The notes beneath the pieces are model-generated. The model saw only the letters and a list, made by a program, of their open reading frames with translations. It searched no databases and had not been told where the DNA came from. From positions 1-32,541 of the forward strand of contig VXWX01000007.1 in NCBI GenBank assembly GCA_009835735.1: a DNA stretch of 32,541 bases, read 5' to 3'. How positions within the stretch are numbered: the first letter of the stretch is position 1; every line of letters starts with the position of its first letter. Origin of the DNA: Acidimicrobiaceae bacterium. Its GTDB lineage: Bacteria > Actinomycetota > Acidimicrobiia > Acidimicrobiales > Aldehydirespiratoraceae. Positions 7,321 to 16,526 of this stretch are shown in pieces. The translations under genes and the position numbers were made by a program.

Positions 7321-8613
7321 TCAGCTGGTGCCGTTGAGGATCCGCACCGGCAGCTTGCGAGGCCCGCGGATCTGTCCGGTCGACCAGGTCACACCCTCAG
7401 GGTCGGCCAACTCGAAGTCCGGCACCCGTGCCATCCACTCCTCCAGGGCCACGGTCAGCTCCATGCGGGCCAGGTTCGATCCCAGGCAGCGGTGGATGCC
7501 GAGTCCGAAGGCGACATGGCGGTTGCGCTGGCGGTCGATCACGAACTCGCCGGCATCCTCGAAGGCCTCGGGGTCGCGGTTGGCGGCCGGGAACGGCAGC
7601 AGCACCCAGTCGTTGGCCTGCATCGATTGGCCCGCGAACTCGGCGTCCTCGGCCACCAGCCTGGCCATGGTCACCGGCGCGTAGAAGCGCAGGAACTCCT
7701 CCACCGCGAACGGCCGCACCGCGGGGTCCTCCACCCAGCGCCTGCGGTCGGTGGGGTGTTGGGCCATATGCCAAAGCGAGGCGCCGATGGACGACCAGGT
7801 GGTGTCCACCCCGGCGACTATCAGCAGGGCGCAGGTGCCCCGCACGTGCTCGTGCTCCAGGGGCTGGCCCGCGATCTTGGCGTGGGTCATGTGGCTGATC
7901 AGGTCGTCCTGGGGCTCCTCGGCCCGCTGCGCGATGAGCTTGTCCAGATAGAAGTCGATCGAGTCCTCGTACTCGACGTGCAGCTCGGTGCCGGGCTGCT
8001 CCATGATCCGGTGGATGAACACCCGGAACTGGTCGCCGTCGGAGCGGGGCACGCCCAGCATGTCGGCGATCACCCGCACCGGGATGTGCTGGGTGTAGCC
8101 GAGGGCGGCGTCAACGATGTCGGTGCGGCCCGCTTCCACGTCGGCCAGAAGGTCGTCGAGCAGCTCGCGGCAGGTCTCTCGCGTGGACTCTCTCTTGGCC
8201 TCGATGGGCTTGGGAGCGAAGGCCGGCAGCAGGAACTCGCGGGCGATGCGATGGAACGGCGGGTCGCTGGTGATCGGAGGGGCGAACCCCACCGGGGGAG
8301 GGATATCGGGACGGCCGTCGTGCACCACCACGCCGTTGGAGCTGAACGTTTCGGTGTCCTTGGCGATGGCGCAGACATCGGTGTGGCGTACCGGCAGCCA
8401 AGTCCCTCCGTAGCGCTCGCTGTGGGCCACCGGGCACTCCTGGCGCAACTCGTCCCATATCTCCGGGGCGCGGGCTGCATAGCCGGGGTCGACGTGGTCG
8501 AAGTCGGTGGCCCAGTCGGCCACCGGTGCCCGGGGCTTGGGGCCGTCGTGAGCGTCGCCGCTGTCGGCACTCCGGTCGGTCGAGGGATCGGTCGAGGGGA
8601 TCGTGTAGGTCAT
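7321..8613 (-). CDS. Cytochrome P450
   Basis: A 430-aa soluble bacterial P450. The heme-binding loop is FGLGIHRCLGSNLAR, with the iron-ligating Cys at 376. The I-helix has AGVDTTWSS (267-275, the acid-Thr pair D270/T271), and the K-helix ExxR is E306-FL-R309. It needs separate ferredoxin and reductase partners, and none is in the window. The ATG at 8613 overlaps the sulfatase stop (ATGA), and the dehydrogenase-like gene follows after 9 bp. The three probably act on one compound; bacterial P450s of this general type often hydroxylate terpenes or steroids, but the substrate is not readable here. Confidence 0.95.
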   Translation of the reverse strand: MTYTIPSTDPSTDRSADSGDAHDGPKPRAPVADWATDFDHVDPGYAARAPEIWDELRQECPVAHSERYGGTWLPVRHTDVCAIAKDTETFSSNGVVVHDGRPDIPPPVGFAPPITSDPPFHRIAREFLLPAFAPKPIEAKRESTRETCRELLDDLLADVEAGRTDIVDAALGYTQHIPVRVIADMLGVPRSDGDQFRVFIHRIMEQPGTELHVEYEDSIDFYLDKLIAQRAEEPQDDLISHMTHAKIAGQPLEHEHVRGTCALLIVAGVDTTWSSIGASLWHMAQHPTDRRRWVEDPAVRPFAVEEFLRFYAPVTMARLVAEDAEFAGQSMQANDWVLLPFPAANRDPEAFEDAGEFVIDRQRNRHVAFGLGIHRCLGSNLARMELTVALEEWMARVPDFELADPEGVTWSTGQIRGPRKLPVRILNGTS

Positions 8614-10103
8614 GGCGTCAGGGTCAACTCCTCGGCCTCATAGTCCAGCAGACGGCGGAACAGCGCGCGCAACTCATTGCGCCGGCCCCGGTCGTTGGCC
8701 AGGTTCACCAGCTCGTGGGGATCCTCGCCGGTCTCGTACCACTCGTGGTCATGGTTGTCGAAGTCGGCATCCACATCGAAGATCTTGCCCTGCTCGTCGG
8801 CCGTTCCGTCGCGCCGGATGCCCCCGCCGATCCCGTAGTAGCGGGCGTACTTGGTGTCGCCGTCGTAGAAGCCCCGCACCGCGTAGCGGGTGTTGCGGAT
8901 CAGGTCGGACTGGGCCGAGTCCTGGGAGAACAGCACGAAGTCGCGCACCGAGGCCTCCGGGTCGGCCAGCACCGGCGCCAGGTCCCGGCCCGACAGGGTG
9001 GGCGTGTCGCCGACGTCGATGCCTCCGAGCGCGGCGATGGTGGCCGCCAAGTCGACATGGGTAGCCAGGGCTTGGGTGCGGGCTCCCGCGGGCGCGCCGG
9101 GGGCCTTGACGATCAGCGGCACCCCCATCACCTCGTCGTACACGCACGGGAGCTTGGCCCGCAGCCCGTGGGACCCGCAGGCGTCGCCGTGGTCGGAGGT
9201 GTAGGCGATCACGGTGTCGTCGTACAGGCCGTGGGCGTCGAGGGCGTCCAGCAGGCGGGCCAGGCTGGCGTCGAGTTCGATGTGAAGCCAGGCGTAGTAG
9301 TCGAGGCCCCGCAGCCAGGTGTCGTGGTCGTCTGCGTCGATGCGGCCCACGACGTGCTCCCGGTTGCGCACATGGCGCCAGGCCCGCTGCACCTCGGGCT
9401 TGGTGTGCAGGTCGTCGGCGAAATTCTCCGGCAGCCGGTCGAACAGCCTCGGGTAGTCCTCGGGCGGCGGGGTCACCGGCAGGTCGCCGAGACGCATGTT
9501 CAGCACCGTGTTGAAGAACTCGGCGAACTTGGGATGGTCGGCCTGGTAGCTGAGGTGGTCGGCCGGGAACCACATGATGTCGTGGGGGTTGACCAGCGCC
9601 ACGGTCAGGAACCACGGCCCACCGCTGCCGTTCTCGCCGGCCCGATGGTTCAGCCAGTCGATGGCCTGGTCGACGATGATCGGGTCGAAGTAGCGGCCCG
9701 TATAGGCGCTGCCCATGAAGTGGACGTCGTTGCCTTCCCAGTCGAGGTAGCCGTGGGCGGCCATGTCGGGGGTGGCGTCGTGGCCGAGATGCCACTTGCC
9801 CAGATAGCTCGACCGGTAGCCCCGCTCCGCCAGCAGGCTGCCGATGGTCGGGATGGCCGGGTCGAGCGCAACGTGGGTGGGGAAGGCGACATTGTCGACC
9901 ACCCCGTGCTCAGCCAGGTAGCGACCGGTGTAGAGGCTGGCTCTCGAGGGCGAGCACGGCGAGGCGTGGGTGAAGTAGCGGTCGAAGCTGAGCCCGTCGG
10001 CCCGCAGCCGCTCGTGGGCGGGCAAGTTCGCCATCCCGTCGAGCCAGTCGTTACGGCGCTCCTCGTCCGAGACGATCAGCAGGATGTTGGGCCGATCAGC
10101 CAC
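8610..10103 (-). CDS. Type I sulfatase (formylglycine-dependent)
   Basis: A 497-aa sulfatase. C50 in CSPSR is the cysteine that formylglycine-generating enzyme converts to the catalytic residue. Other family residues are present: K103 and H105 in LGKWHLG, H174 in NPHD, the metal site TSDHGD (302-307) and K317. Near the N-terminus the metal-binding pair reads D13-E14 (VSDEER) where many sulfatases have two Asp. There is no signal peptide, so it works in the cytoplasm and its sulfate ester must be imported. The ATGA overlap with the P450 gene suggests desulfation coupled to oxidation of one substrate. No FGE gene is in the window. Confidence 0.92.
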   Translation of the reverse strand: MADRPNILLIVSDEERRNDWLDGMANLPAHERLRADGLSFDRYFTHASPCSPSRASLYTGRYLAEHGVVDNVAFPTHVALDPAIPTIGSLLAERGYRSSYLGKWHLGHDATPDMAAHGYLDWEGNDVHFMGSAYTGRYFDPIIVDQAIDWLNHRAGENGSGGPWFLTVALVNPHDIMWFPADHLSYQADHPKFAEFFNTVLNMRLGDLPVTPPPEDYPRLFDRLPENFADDLHTKPEVQRAWRHVRNREHVVGRIDADDHDTWLRGLDYYAWLHIELDASLARLLDALDAHGLYDDTVIAYTSDHGDACGSHGLRAKLPCVYDEVMGVPLIVKAPGAPAGARTQALATHVDLAATIAALGGIDVGDTPTLSGRDLAPVLADPEASVRDFVLFSQDSAQSDLIRNTRYAVRGFYDGDTKYARYYGIGGGIRRDGTADEQGKIFDVDADFDNHDHEWYETGEDPHELVNLANDRGRRNELRALFRRLLDYEAEELTLTP

Positions 10104-10136
10104 AACCGGACGCTACCGGCGCTCTGCTCGCTGCCG

Positions 10137-11744
10137 TCAGCCCTCGCCGACCAGGCGCTCCAGGGTCAGCTCCGGATGGTCGGCTTGTAGGCGGGCCAGC
10201 CAGTAGGGGCTCTCGAAGAGGGCCAGCAGTTCGCCGCCCTCGGCCCGCTCGGCGACGGCGACCCCCGACATGGTGCCCAGCACCGCGGCCGAGGCCTTGT
10301 CGGTACGCCTGGCCGTGGTCCACGGTGCCGGCGCCAGCTCGACCGGGGCGCCGAACTCGTGGCGGAGCCTGTGCTCGGCCACATCGAACTGCAGAGGCCC
10401 GACCGCGGCCAGGATCGGGGCGCTCTCCCCGCCCTCGGGGCGACGCAGCACCTGCACAACGCCTTCGGAGTCGAGTTGGCGCACGCCGGAGCGGAACTGC
10501 TTCGCCTTGGAGGTGTCGGTGCAGCGAGCCAACCGGAAGCTGCTCGGCGCGAACGAGGGCACCGGCGTCCATCGAACCGGCTCGCCCGCAGCGTGCACCG
10601 AGTCGCCGACCCGCAGATCGGCCGCGTTGACCAAGCCGATCACGTCACCGGGCCACGCCTCTTCGGCGGTGCTGCGGTCCCGGCCCACCACCGTGTGGGC
10701 GTACTTGGTGGCCACGGCCTTGCCGGTATCCCCGCAGGCCACCGTCATGCCCCGCTCGAAGCGGCCCGAGCACACCCGCAGGAAGGCGATCCGGTCGCGA
10801 TGGGCGGGATCCATGTTGGACTGCACCTTGAACACCACCGCGCTGAACGGCGAGTCCACGGCCCGCGGGTCACCGCCGGCATCGAGGCGAGCACCGGGCG
10901 CAGGGGCCATGTCGACGATGGCGTCGAGCAGCAACCGCACCCCGAAGTTGGTCAGAGCCGAGCCGAAGAAGACCGGCGACAGCTCGCCCGCCTCGAACCG
11001 CTTGATGTCGAGTTCGGCGGAGGCCGCGTCTATCAGCTCCAGCGCCTCGCGTGCCTCGTGCCAGGCGGCGCCCTCCTCGGCTTCGGCCCGGGCTGCCTCA
11101 ACGATCTCCTCGCCGGCAATGGTCGCCCCTCCTGCGGTGCGGGCGAAGCGCACGAAGTCTCCGTCGCGCCGGTCGACAAGGCCGCTGAACCGCTCGCCCT
11201 CACCCACCGGCCAGGTGACCGGCACCGGATCGAGCACGAGCTGGTCCTCGATCTCGTCGAGCAGCTCGAGCGGGTCGCGGGCCGGGCGGTCCCACTTGTT
11301 GATGAACGTGACGATGGGGATCTCCCGGTTGCGGCACACCTCGAACAGTTTGCGGGTCTGCGACTCGATGCCCTTGGCCCCGTCCAAGACCATCACAGCG
11401 GCGTCCACCGCCGACAGCACCCGGTAGGTGTCCTCGGAGAAGTCGCCGTGGCCCGGCGTGTCGAGCAGGTTCAGAACCCGGTCCCGGTAGCTGAACTGCA
11501 CCACGGCCGACGTGACGGAGATGCCCCGGCGGCGTTCCATCTCCATCCAGTCCGAGGCGGTCGCCCGGCGCTCGCCCTTGCCTCTCACCGAGCCCGCCCC
11601 GGCCGTCAGCGCCCCGCCGTAGAGCAGGAACTTCTCGGTGAGTGTCGTCTTGCCTGCGTCGGGATGGGAGATGATCGCGAACGTGCGCCGCCGCGCCGCT
11701 TCGCGGCGGACATCAGCAGCTGCGGGTGCGGCGTCGGTGCTCAC
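10137..11744 (-). CDS. prfC: Peptide chain release factor 3 (translational GTPase)
   Basis: A GTPase of about 535 aa that recycles RF1/RF2 from the ribosome after termination. GTPase motifs are G1 SHPDAGKTT, switch I with GISVTSAVVQF, G3 DTPGHGDF and G4 NKWDRPARDP. The C-terminal part contains AAVGPLQFDVAEHRL, typical of RF3. Length matches RF3 (529 aa in E. coli). I chose GTG 11744, which gives a short tail before RRRTFAIISHPD; GTG 11765 would add seven residues. GGAGGG lies very close to 11744, so the exact start is uncertain. It is divergent from the carboxylase operon and 33 bp upstream of the sulfatase gene. Confidence 0.93.
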   Translation of the reverse strand: MSTDAAPAAADVRREAARRRTFAIISHPDAGKTTLTEKFLLYGGALTAGAGSVRGKGERRATASDWMEMERRRGISVTSAVVQFSYRDRVLNLLDTPGHGDFSEDTYRVLSAVDAAVMVLDGAKGIESQTRKLFEVCRNREIPIVTFINKWDRPARDPLELLDEIEDQLVLDPVPVTWPVGEGERFSGLVDRRDGDFVRFARTAGGATIAGEEIVEAARAEAEEGAAWHEAREALELIDAASAELDIKRFEAGELSPVFFGSALTNFGVRLLLDAIVDMAPAPGARLDAGGDPRAVDSPFSAVVFKVQSNMDPAHRDRIAFLRVCSGRFERGMTVACGDTGKAVATKYAHTVVGRDRSTAEEAWPGDVIGLVNAADLRVGDSVHAAGEPVRWTPVPSFAPSSFRLARCTDTSKAKQFRSGVRQLDSEGVVQVLRRPEGGESAPILAAVGPLQFDVAEHRLRHEFGAPVELAPAPWTTARRTDKASAAVLGTMSGVAVAERAEGGELLALFESPYWLARLQADHPELTLERLVGEG

Positions 11745-11813
11745 CCCTCCAGTGTGGCCCGACACCGGCAGGCTGCGTCGCGGCTGCCGACCGGAAGACC
11801 CGCTAAACGACGG

Positions 11814-11821
11814 TATACAAT
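11814..11821 (+). promoter_or_regulatory. Candidate -10 element for the carboxylase operon
   Basis: TATACAAT lies 34 bp before the first start codon of the plus-strand operon, in the gap between divergent prfC and the gamma-subunit gene. It is the only AT-rich hexamer-like site in this stretch. No good -35 box is seen at 16-18 bp spacing. Confidence 0.3.
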
Positions 11822-11839
11822 CCGGCCACTAGAGGCGGC

Positions 11840-11848
11840 GGGGGAGGA
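11840..11848 (+). promoter_or_regulatory. Strong ribosome binding site of the gamma-subunit gene
   Basis: GGGGGAGGA sits 7 bp before GTG 11856. The open frame runs far upstream without a stop, so this site is what decides the start of the short gene. Confidence 0.6.
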
Positions 11849-11855
11849 TCGCTGC

Positions 11856-12191
11856 GTGGCCACGGACTCCGGCACCGGCCGGCGGCGCATCACCGAGGCG
11901 CTTGACCTCGACACAGCCTCCCGGCGATGGGTGTGCAACCGGTGCGGGCACGACCTCGGCCCGGCCGAGCGCAACTACAAGGAGGGCTGCCTCGTCTACG
12001 ACCGGGACCCGCGTGAGATCCACGTGCCGTTCGATCCCCCCACCGAGTTCGGGTTCAACCCCCATCCGGACTGGTGCCGGATCGTGGAGTTCTACTGCCC
12101 CGCCTGCGCGGTCATGTTCGACGTGGAGTACCTGCCGCCGGGCCATCCCATCACCCACGACATAGAGCTCGACCTCGATGCCATCGGCTGA
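11856..12191 (+). CDS. Acetone carboxylase gamma subunit-like zinc protein
   Basis: A 111-aa protein resembling the gamma subunit of acetone/acetophenone carboxylases. It has CxxC pairs at C27/C30 (VCNRCG) and C81/C84 (YCPAC), with C45 and C74 between, fitting a zinc-binding site. It also has the family-like segment NYKEGCLVYDRDPREIH. It overlaps the next gene by 14 bp, and the beta- and alpha-like subunit genes follow. In Xanthobacter the order is acxA-acxB-acxC (beta, alpha, gamma); here gamma comes first. The frame continues upstream, but the strong RBS and the position of the family homology support GTG 11856. Confidence 0.82.
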   Translation: MATDSGTGRRRITEALDLDTASRRWVCNRCGHDLGPAERNYKEGCLVYDRDPREIHVPFDPPTEFGFNPHPDWCRIVEFYCPACAVMFDVEYLPPGHPITHDIELDLDAIG

Positions 12192-14334
12192 CGCCGCCGG
12201 ACCGAGTCTGCTCGACGTGGACATCGGGGGGACGTTCACCGACGCCTTCGTGGTGCTGGGCGGGCGCCAGGCCACCGGCAAGTCGCTGACCACGCACGCC
12301 GACCTGTCCGACGGCATGATCGAAGCCATCGGCCAAGCAGCCCGGCGGCTCGGCTGCGACCCCGGCGACGCCTTCGCGGCGGCCGACGCGGTCAAGTACT
12401 CCACCACCGTGGGCACAAACGCCTTGATCGAGCGCACCGGCCCCAAGGTCGGGCTCATCACCACCGCCGGCCAGGAGGACACCGTCCACGTGGCCCGCTC
12501 CCGCTCCTGGGCCGACGGGATGCCCCTGGAGGTGCAGATAGACCGCACCCGGGCCCAGCGTCCCGACGACCTGGTGCCCCGGTCGCTGCGGGTAGGCGTG
12601 CGTGAGCGCATCGACTGCTTCGGCCAGGTACTCATGCCGCTGAGCACCGACGACGTGCTGGGGGCGGTCGACCACCTGGTCCGCCAGGGTGTGCGGGCCA
12701 TCGCGGTGTGCCTGGCGTGGTCGTTCATGAACCCGGCCCACGAACAGCAGGTGGCCGAGATCGTGCGGCGCGAGTACCCCGACTCGGTGCTGGGCCGCTG
12801 CCCGGTGCTGCTGTCGTCGGAGGTGGCCCCCCGGCTCGACGAGTACCGGCGCAGCATCACCACCATCCTCAGCGCGTTCCTGGCCCCCGACACCGAGGAG
12901 CACGTCATCGACCTCGGCGACCGGCTGCGGGCGCTGGGATGCCGCAAGCCGCTGCTGGTGGCCCGCAACATCGGCGGAGTGGCTTCGCCCAGCCGCACTA
13001 CCGCCTTGCACCTGCTGGGCAGCGGTCCTGTGGCCGGTCTGGCCGGCGCGGCCGTCATGGCCCGCGACTACAGCCTCGACCGGGTCGTGACCGCCGATAT
13101 GGGCGGCACCAGCTTCGACGTCGGCCTCGTGATCGACGGACAAGACCGCAACTACGAGTTCGACCCGGTCATCAACCGCTGGCGGGTGCACCTGCCGGTG
13201 ATCGCCAACTACTCGATCGGCGCGGGAGGCGGCTCAATCGCACACCTCACCGACGCCGGCGAACTGCGGGTCGGGCCCCGCAGCGCCGGTTCGATGCCCG
13301 GTCCGGCCTGCTACTCGCAGGGCGGGACCGAACCGACGGTGACCGACGCCGACGTGGTTCTGGGCTTCATCGATCCCGACCGCTTCCTGGGCGGGACCAT
13401 GCCGCTCAGCCGGCGCAGAGCCGAACGGGCTCTACAGCGCCGCATCGCGGACCCGCTCGGAATCGACACGACCGAAGCCGCGGTGCGCGTGCGGCGGCTG
13501 ATCGACGGCGTGATGGGCCAGGAGATCTACCGCCAGACCGCGCTGGAGGGCCACGATCCCCGCGACTTCGCCATGTTCGCTTTCGGCGGAGCCGGACCGG
13601 TGCACGCCGCCGCGGTGGCCGACTACGCCGACGTTCGCACCGTGGCCACGTTCCCCCACGGCAGCGAGTTCAACGCCTACGGGGTGGCCACCATGCCGGT
13701 GATGCAGACCTACGAGCGCACCCGCATGATCCAGCTGTTCGACGGGGACTCCTACACCGACGAGGCCGACACCTTCAACGAGGTGGTGCGGGGACTCCTG
13801 TCCCTGGCCGAGCGGGACATGGCCGAGGAGGGCTTCGGCCTCGACTCGGTGACCCTGCGGCTGGAACTGGACATGAACTACGGGGGCCAGCACCACACGG
13901 TTCGCCTCGAGTCGCCCCGTCTGCTGTTGGAGACCCCCGACGACACCGTGGCGGTCTGCGACGCCTTCAACGAGGTGTTCGCCGCGGCCTACGGCGCGGG
14001 GTCGATCCATCCCTACGGAGGGATCCTGGTGCAGCTGTTCCGGCTGGTGGCTGGTGCGTCGGGGCTGCGGTTGGAGGCCCGACCCCGGCCCGTGAACGCG
14101 GTGGCGCCGAACGGGTCGCGACCCAGCGACACGACCCGGGAGGTGTGCTGGCCCGGCGCGGGCGTGCTGATCACACCGGTGCACGACCGGGCCCTCCTGC
14201 CCGACGGCTTCGCCGCCCAGGGCCCCGCGCTGATGGAGGACGTCGACACGGTGGTGGCGGTGCCTCCCGGCTGGAACTACGCCCTCGACGAGCAGCGCAC
14301 CGGCTGGCTCACCACACCGGAGGCATCGTCGTGA
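12178..14334 (+). CDS. HyuA-type ATP-dependent subunit: acetone/acetophenone carboxylase beta-like (or hydantoinase/oxoprolinase A)
   Basis: A 718-aa protein of the hydantoinase A/oxoprolinase family with an ASKHA-type ATP fold. Phosphate-binding motifs are DVDIGGTFTDAF (13-24) and ADMGGTSFDVG (306-316), with SGPVAG near 282-287. The length is that of acetone carboxylase beta. This subunit phosphorylates the ketone (as enol) and bicarbonate using ATP. A gamma-like gene directly before it and an alpha/HyuB-like gene directly after it favour a ketone carboxylase over a hydantoinase, since the gamma subunit is specific to the carboxylases. The stop overlaps the next GTG by 4 bp. Confidence 0.85.
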   Translation: MPSADAAGPSLLDVDIGGTFTDAFVVLGGRQATGKSLTTHADLSDGMIEAIGQAARRLGCDPGDAFAAADAVKYSTTVGTNALIERTGPKVGLITTAGQEDTVHVARSRSWADGMPLEVQIDRTRAQRPDDLVPRSLRVGVRERIDCFGQVLMPLSTDDVLGAVDHLVRQGVRAIAVCLAWSFMNPAHEQQVAEIVRREYPDSVLGRCPVLLSSEVAPRLDEYRRSITTILSAFLAPDTEEHVIDLGDRLRALGCRKPLLVARNIGGVASPSRTTALHLLGSGPVAGLAGAAVMARDYSLDRVVTADMGGTSFDVGLVIDGQDRNYEFDPVINRWRVHLPVIANYSIGAGGGSIAHLTDAGELRVGPRSAGSMPGPACYSQGGTEPTVTDADVVLGFIDPDRFLGGTMPLSRRRAERALQRRIADPLGIDTTEAAVRVRRLIDGVMGQEIYRQTALEGHDPRDFAMFAFGGAGPVHAAAVADYADVRTVATFPHGSEFNAYGVATMPVMQTYERTRMIQLFDGDSYTDEADTFNEVVRGLLSLAERDMAEEGFGLDSVTLRLELDMNYGGQHHTVRLESPRLLLETPDDTVAVCDAFNEVFAAAYGAGSIHPYGGILVQLFRLVAGASGLRLEARPRPVNAVAPNGSRPSDTTREVCWPGAGVLITPVHDRALLPDGFAAQGPALMEDVDTVVAVPPGWNYALDEQRTGWLTTPEASS

Positions 14335-16526
14335 TAGGGGCGCCTACCTCGCGGCCGGTGATGCTCGATGTGGCCGCCATGGGTCTCGACGAGCGCATTG
14401 CTCGTTTCGGGCGCCCCCTGATGAAGCCCGGCCCCGGCCTGGACCCCGAGGTTCTGCACCGGGAGGTGCTGGAGGCGCCCACCGAGCTGGAAATGGCCGG
14501 TGAGGGCCGCCTCGACCCTGTCGACCTTGAGATCTTCCTTCACAAGCTCGACTCGATCATCGACGACGGCCGCGACGTCTGCAAGTACCTGAGCATGGCC
14601 GAGATGCTCCAGGCCGGCGACCTCGGCGTGGGCATCTTCACCGCCAAGGGCGATCTGGCCGGCATGTCCACCGGGGTGATCCTGCACGCACTGCTGCACT
14701 ACGGCCCGGTCAAGTACGTGCTCAAGCATTATGTGGACGATCCCACGGTGGGGCTGGCCGACGGCGACATCTTCTTCTTCAACGACCCCGACGCCGGCGG
14801 GGTGCATACCTACGACCACTTCCTGATGATGCCGGTGTTCTCGGACGGCGAGCTGCTGGCCTGGGTGGCCTGCGGCGGGCACCAGGGCGAGACCGGGTCG
14901 CGTTCGCCCGGCGGATGGTCGCCCGAGATCGGCACCCGCTACGAGGAGGGCCTGCACATCACCCCGCTGCGGGTGGGCACCGACTTCCGGTTCCACACCG
15001 ACCACCTCGAGTTCCTGCTGAACTCGGTGCGCACACCCCGGCAGAACTCCCTCGACATGAAGGCCCGCCTGGCGGTGTGCGTGCGGCTGCGCCAGCAACT
15101 CCTGCGGGAGGTGGAGCGCAGGGGCGCCGTCTTCGTGGCGGCCGGGCTCCGCCAGTCGATCAAGACCTCGGCCGAACTGGCCCGCCGCCGCATCGCCGGC
15201 TTCAACGACGGCGTCTACCGATCGGTGGCGTTTCTCGACACCATAGGCATCGAGGACGGGTTGATCCGCCTGCCCGTAGAGCTGCACAAGCGGGGCGACG
15301 AGCTGGTCGTCGACATGGCCGGAGCGTCACCTGAGCCCGGCATCGGGCCGTTCCACCTGCGCTGGCACCTGGCCCGGGCCGCCTCGGCCGCCGCGCTGTT
15401 CCCGACCGTGTTCCGGGGGCTGCGCTGGTCGATCGGCCTGTTCGACCCGATCAAGCTCACCGCCCCGCCCAGCATCGTCAACGCCCCCGGCCGCGACTCG
15501 GGCACCGGCTCCGGCAGCCACACCGGCCGGGTGGTGGTGCAGGGCCTGCTGCTGGCCGCCATGCGCATGCTGCACGACAGCCCCCACCGCACCGGGGTGG
15601 CCGCCCCCTTCGCCGAGAACCTGCTGCTGATCCAGTTCGGGGGCACCGGCCAGTACGGCAACCCGATCGCCGGCGGGCCGGCCAACGGCAACGCCACCGG
15701 CCAGGGCGCCCGCTTCGACCTCGACGGCGAGCACAGCGCCGGGTTCTTCTGGGCCATGGTGGTGGACTGCCCCGGCCCCGAGGAGCAGGAGCGCAAGTTC
15801 CCGTGGGTGTACCTGTTCCGCAACCGTTTCGACCAGGACGTGTGCGGGCTGGGCCAGTACCGGGGCGGGGTGGGCCTCACCGACTGTTTCGTGATCCACG
15901 GGACCCCGCAGCTGAGCAGCAACTCGGTGGGCACCGGCAGCCGGTTCACCAAGAACTACGGGCTGTTCGGCGGCTACTCGGGCGCGGCCCAGCCCCGCAT
16001 CCTGATCCGCGGCTCCGACGCCAAGGAGCTCATGGCGGCCGGTGCGGCGGACCTGCCCATGAGCGTGCGGGAGCTGGCCGACCGGCGCCGCATCTCAGGC
16101 GAGTACACCTTCGGGCACACCAACTCCGAGGGCGAGACGGTTCGCGACGGCGACGTCGTGGTGCTGGCCCGAGGCTGCGGAGGTGGCTACGGCGACCTGC
16201 TGGAACGCGATCCCGACGCGGTGCTGGGCGACATCGCCGACGGGGTGACCTCGCCGGAGTTGGCGGCGCGGCTCTACGGCGTCGTGCTGGCGCAGGGCCG
16301 TGACCGGGTCGACGCTGAGGCCACCGCGGCCCGCCGGGCCGAGATCAGGGCCGAGCGCAAGCGCCTGGGCCGGCCATACAAGGACTTCGTGGCCGACTGG
16401 TCGCAGCGACAGCCCCCACCCGAGGCCCTGCGCCATTACGGCGAGTTCCCCGTACCGGTCCAGGTGATCGACGACCGCGAGTACCCGACGGAGCCCGACT
16501 CCGACCGAGGGTCATGGCACCGATGA
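14331..16526 (+). CDS. HyuB-type subunit: acetone/acetophenone carboxylase alpha-like
   Basis: A 731-aa hydantoinase B/acetone carboxylase alpha-family protein starting at GTG 14331 (GTGA overlap). The family motif FFFNDPDAGGVHTYDHF (148-164) carries the likely metal ligands H159 and D162. In acetone carboxylase the alpha subunit holds the Mn site where the enolate is carboxylated. Gly-rich segments such as GCGGGYGDLLERDP near the C-terminus are also typical of the family. With its neighbours it would form an alpha-beta-gamma complex. The ketone cannot be named; acetophenone-like or larger ketones are as likely as acetone. Confidence 0.85.
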   Translation: MIGAPTSRPVMLDVAAMGLDERIARFGRPLMKPGPGLDPEVLHREVLEAPTELEMAGEGRLDPVDLEIFLHKLDSIIDDGRDVCKYLSMAEMLQAGDLGVGIFTAKGDLAGMSTGVILHALLHYGPVKYVLKHYVDDPTVGLADGDIFFFNDPDAGGVHTYDHFLMMPVFSDGELLAWVACGGHQGETGSRSPGGWSPEIGTRYEEGLHITPLRVGTDFRFHTDHLEFLLNSVRTPRQNSLDMKARLAVCVRLRQQLLREVERRGAVFVAAGLRQSIKTSAELARRRIAGFNDGVYRSVAFLDTIGIEDGLIRLPVELHKRGDELVVDMAGASPEPGIGPFHLRWHLARAASAAALFPTVFRGLRWSIGLFDPIKLTAPPSIVNAPGRDSGTGSGSHTGRVVVQGLLLAAMRMLHDSPHRTGVAAPFAENLLLIQFGGTGQYGNPIAGGPANGNATGQGARFDLDGEHSAGFFWAMVVDCPGPEEQERKFPWVYLFRNRFDQDVCGLGQYRGGVGLTDCFVIHGTPQLSSNSVGTGSRFTKNYGLFGGYSGAAQPRILIRGSDAKELMAAGAADLPMSVRELADRRRISGEYTFGHTNSEGETVRDGDVVVLARGCGGGYGDLLERDPDAVLGDIADGVTSPELAARLYGVVLAQGRDRVDAEATAARRAEIRAERKRLGRPYKDFVADWSQRQPPPEALRHYGEFPVPVQVIDDREYPTEPDSDRGSWHR

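Noticed and set aside
6727..8643. 638-aa plus-strand open frame opposite the P450 and dehydrogenase-like genes
   Set aside because: Antisense shadow with low-complexity composition; the minus strand encodes clear P450 motifs.
8526..10190. 554-aa plus-strand open frame opposite the sulfatase gene
   Set aside because: Antisense shadow; the minus strand holds the complete sulfatase active site.
12708..14330. Upstream extension of the HyuB-like frame across the HyuA-like gene
   Set aside because: The translation is Arg/Gly/Pro-rich frameshifted HyuA sequence. Homology to the carboxylase alpha family begins after GTG 14331, which also has the operon's GTGA overlap.
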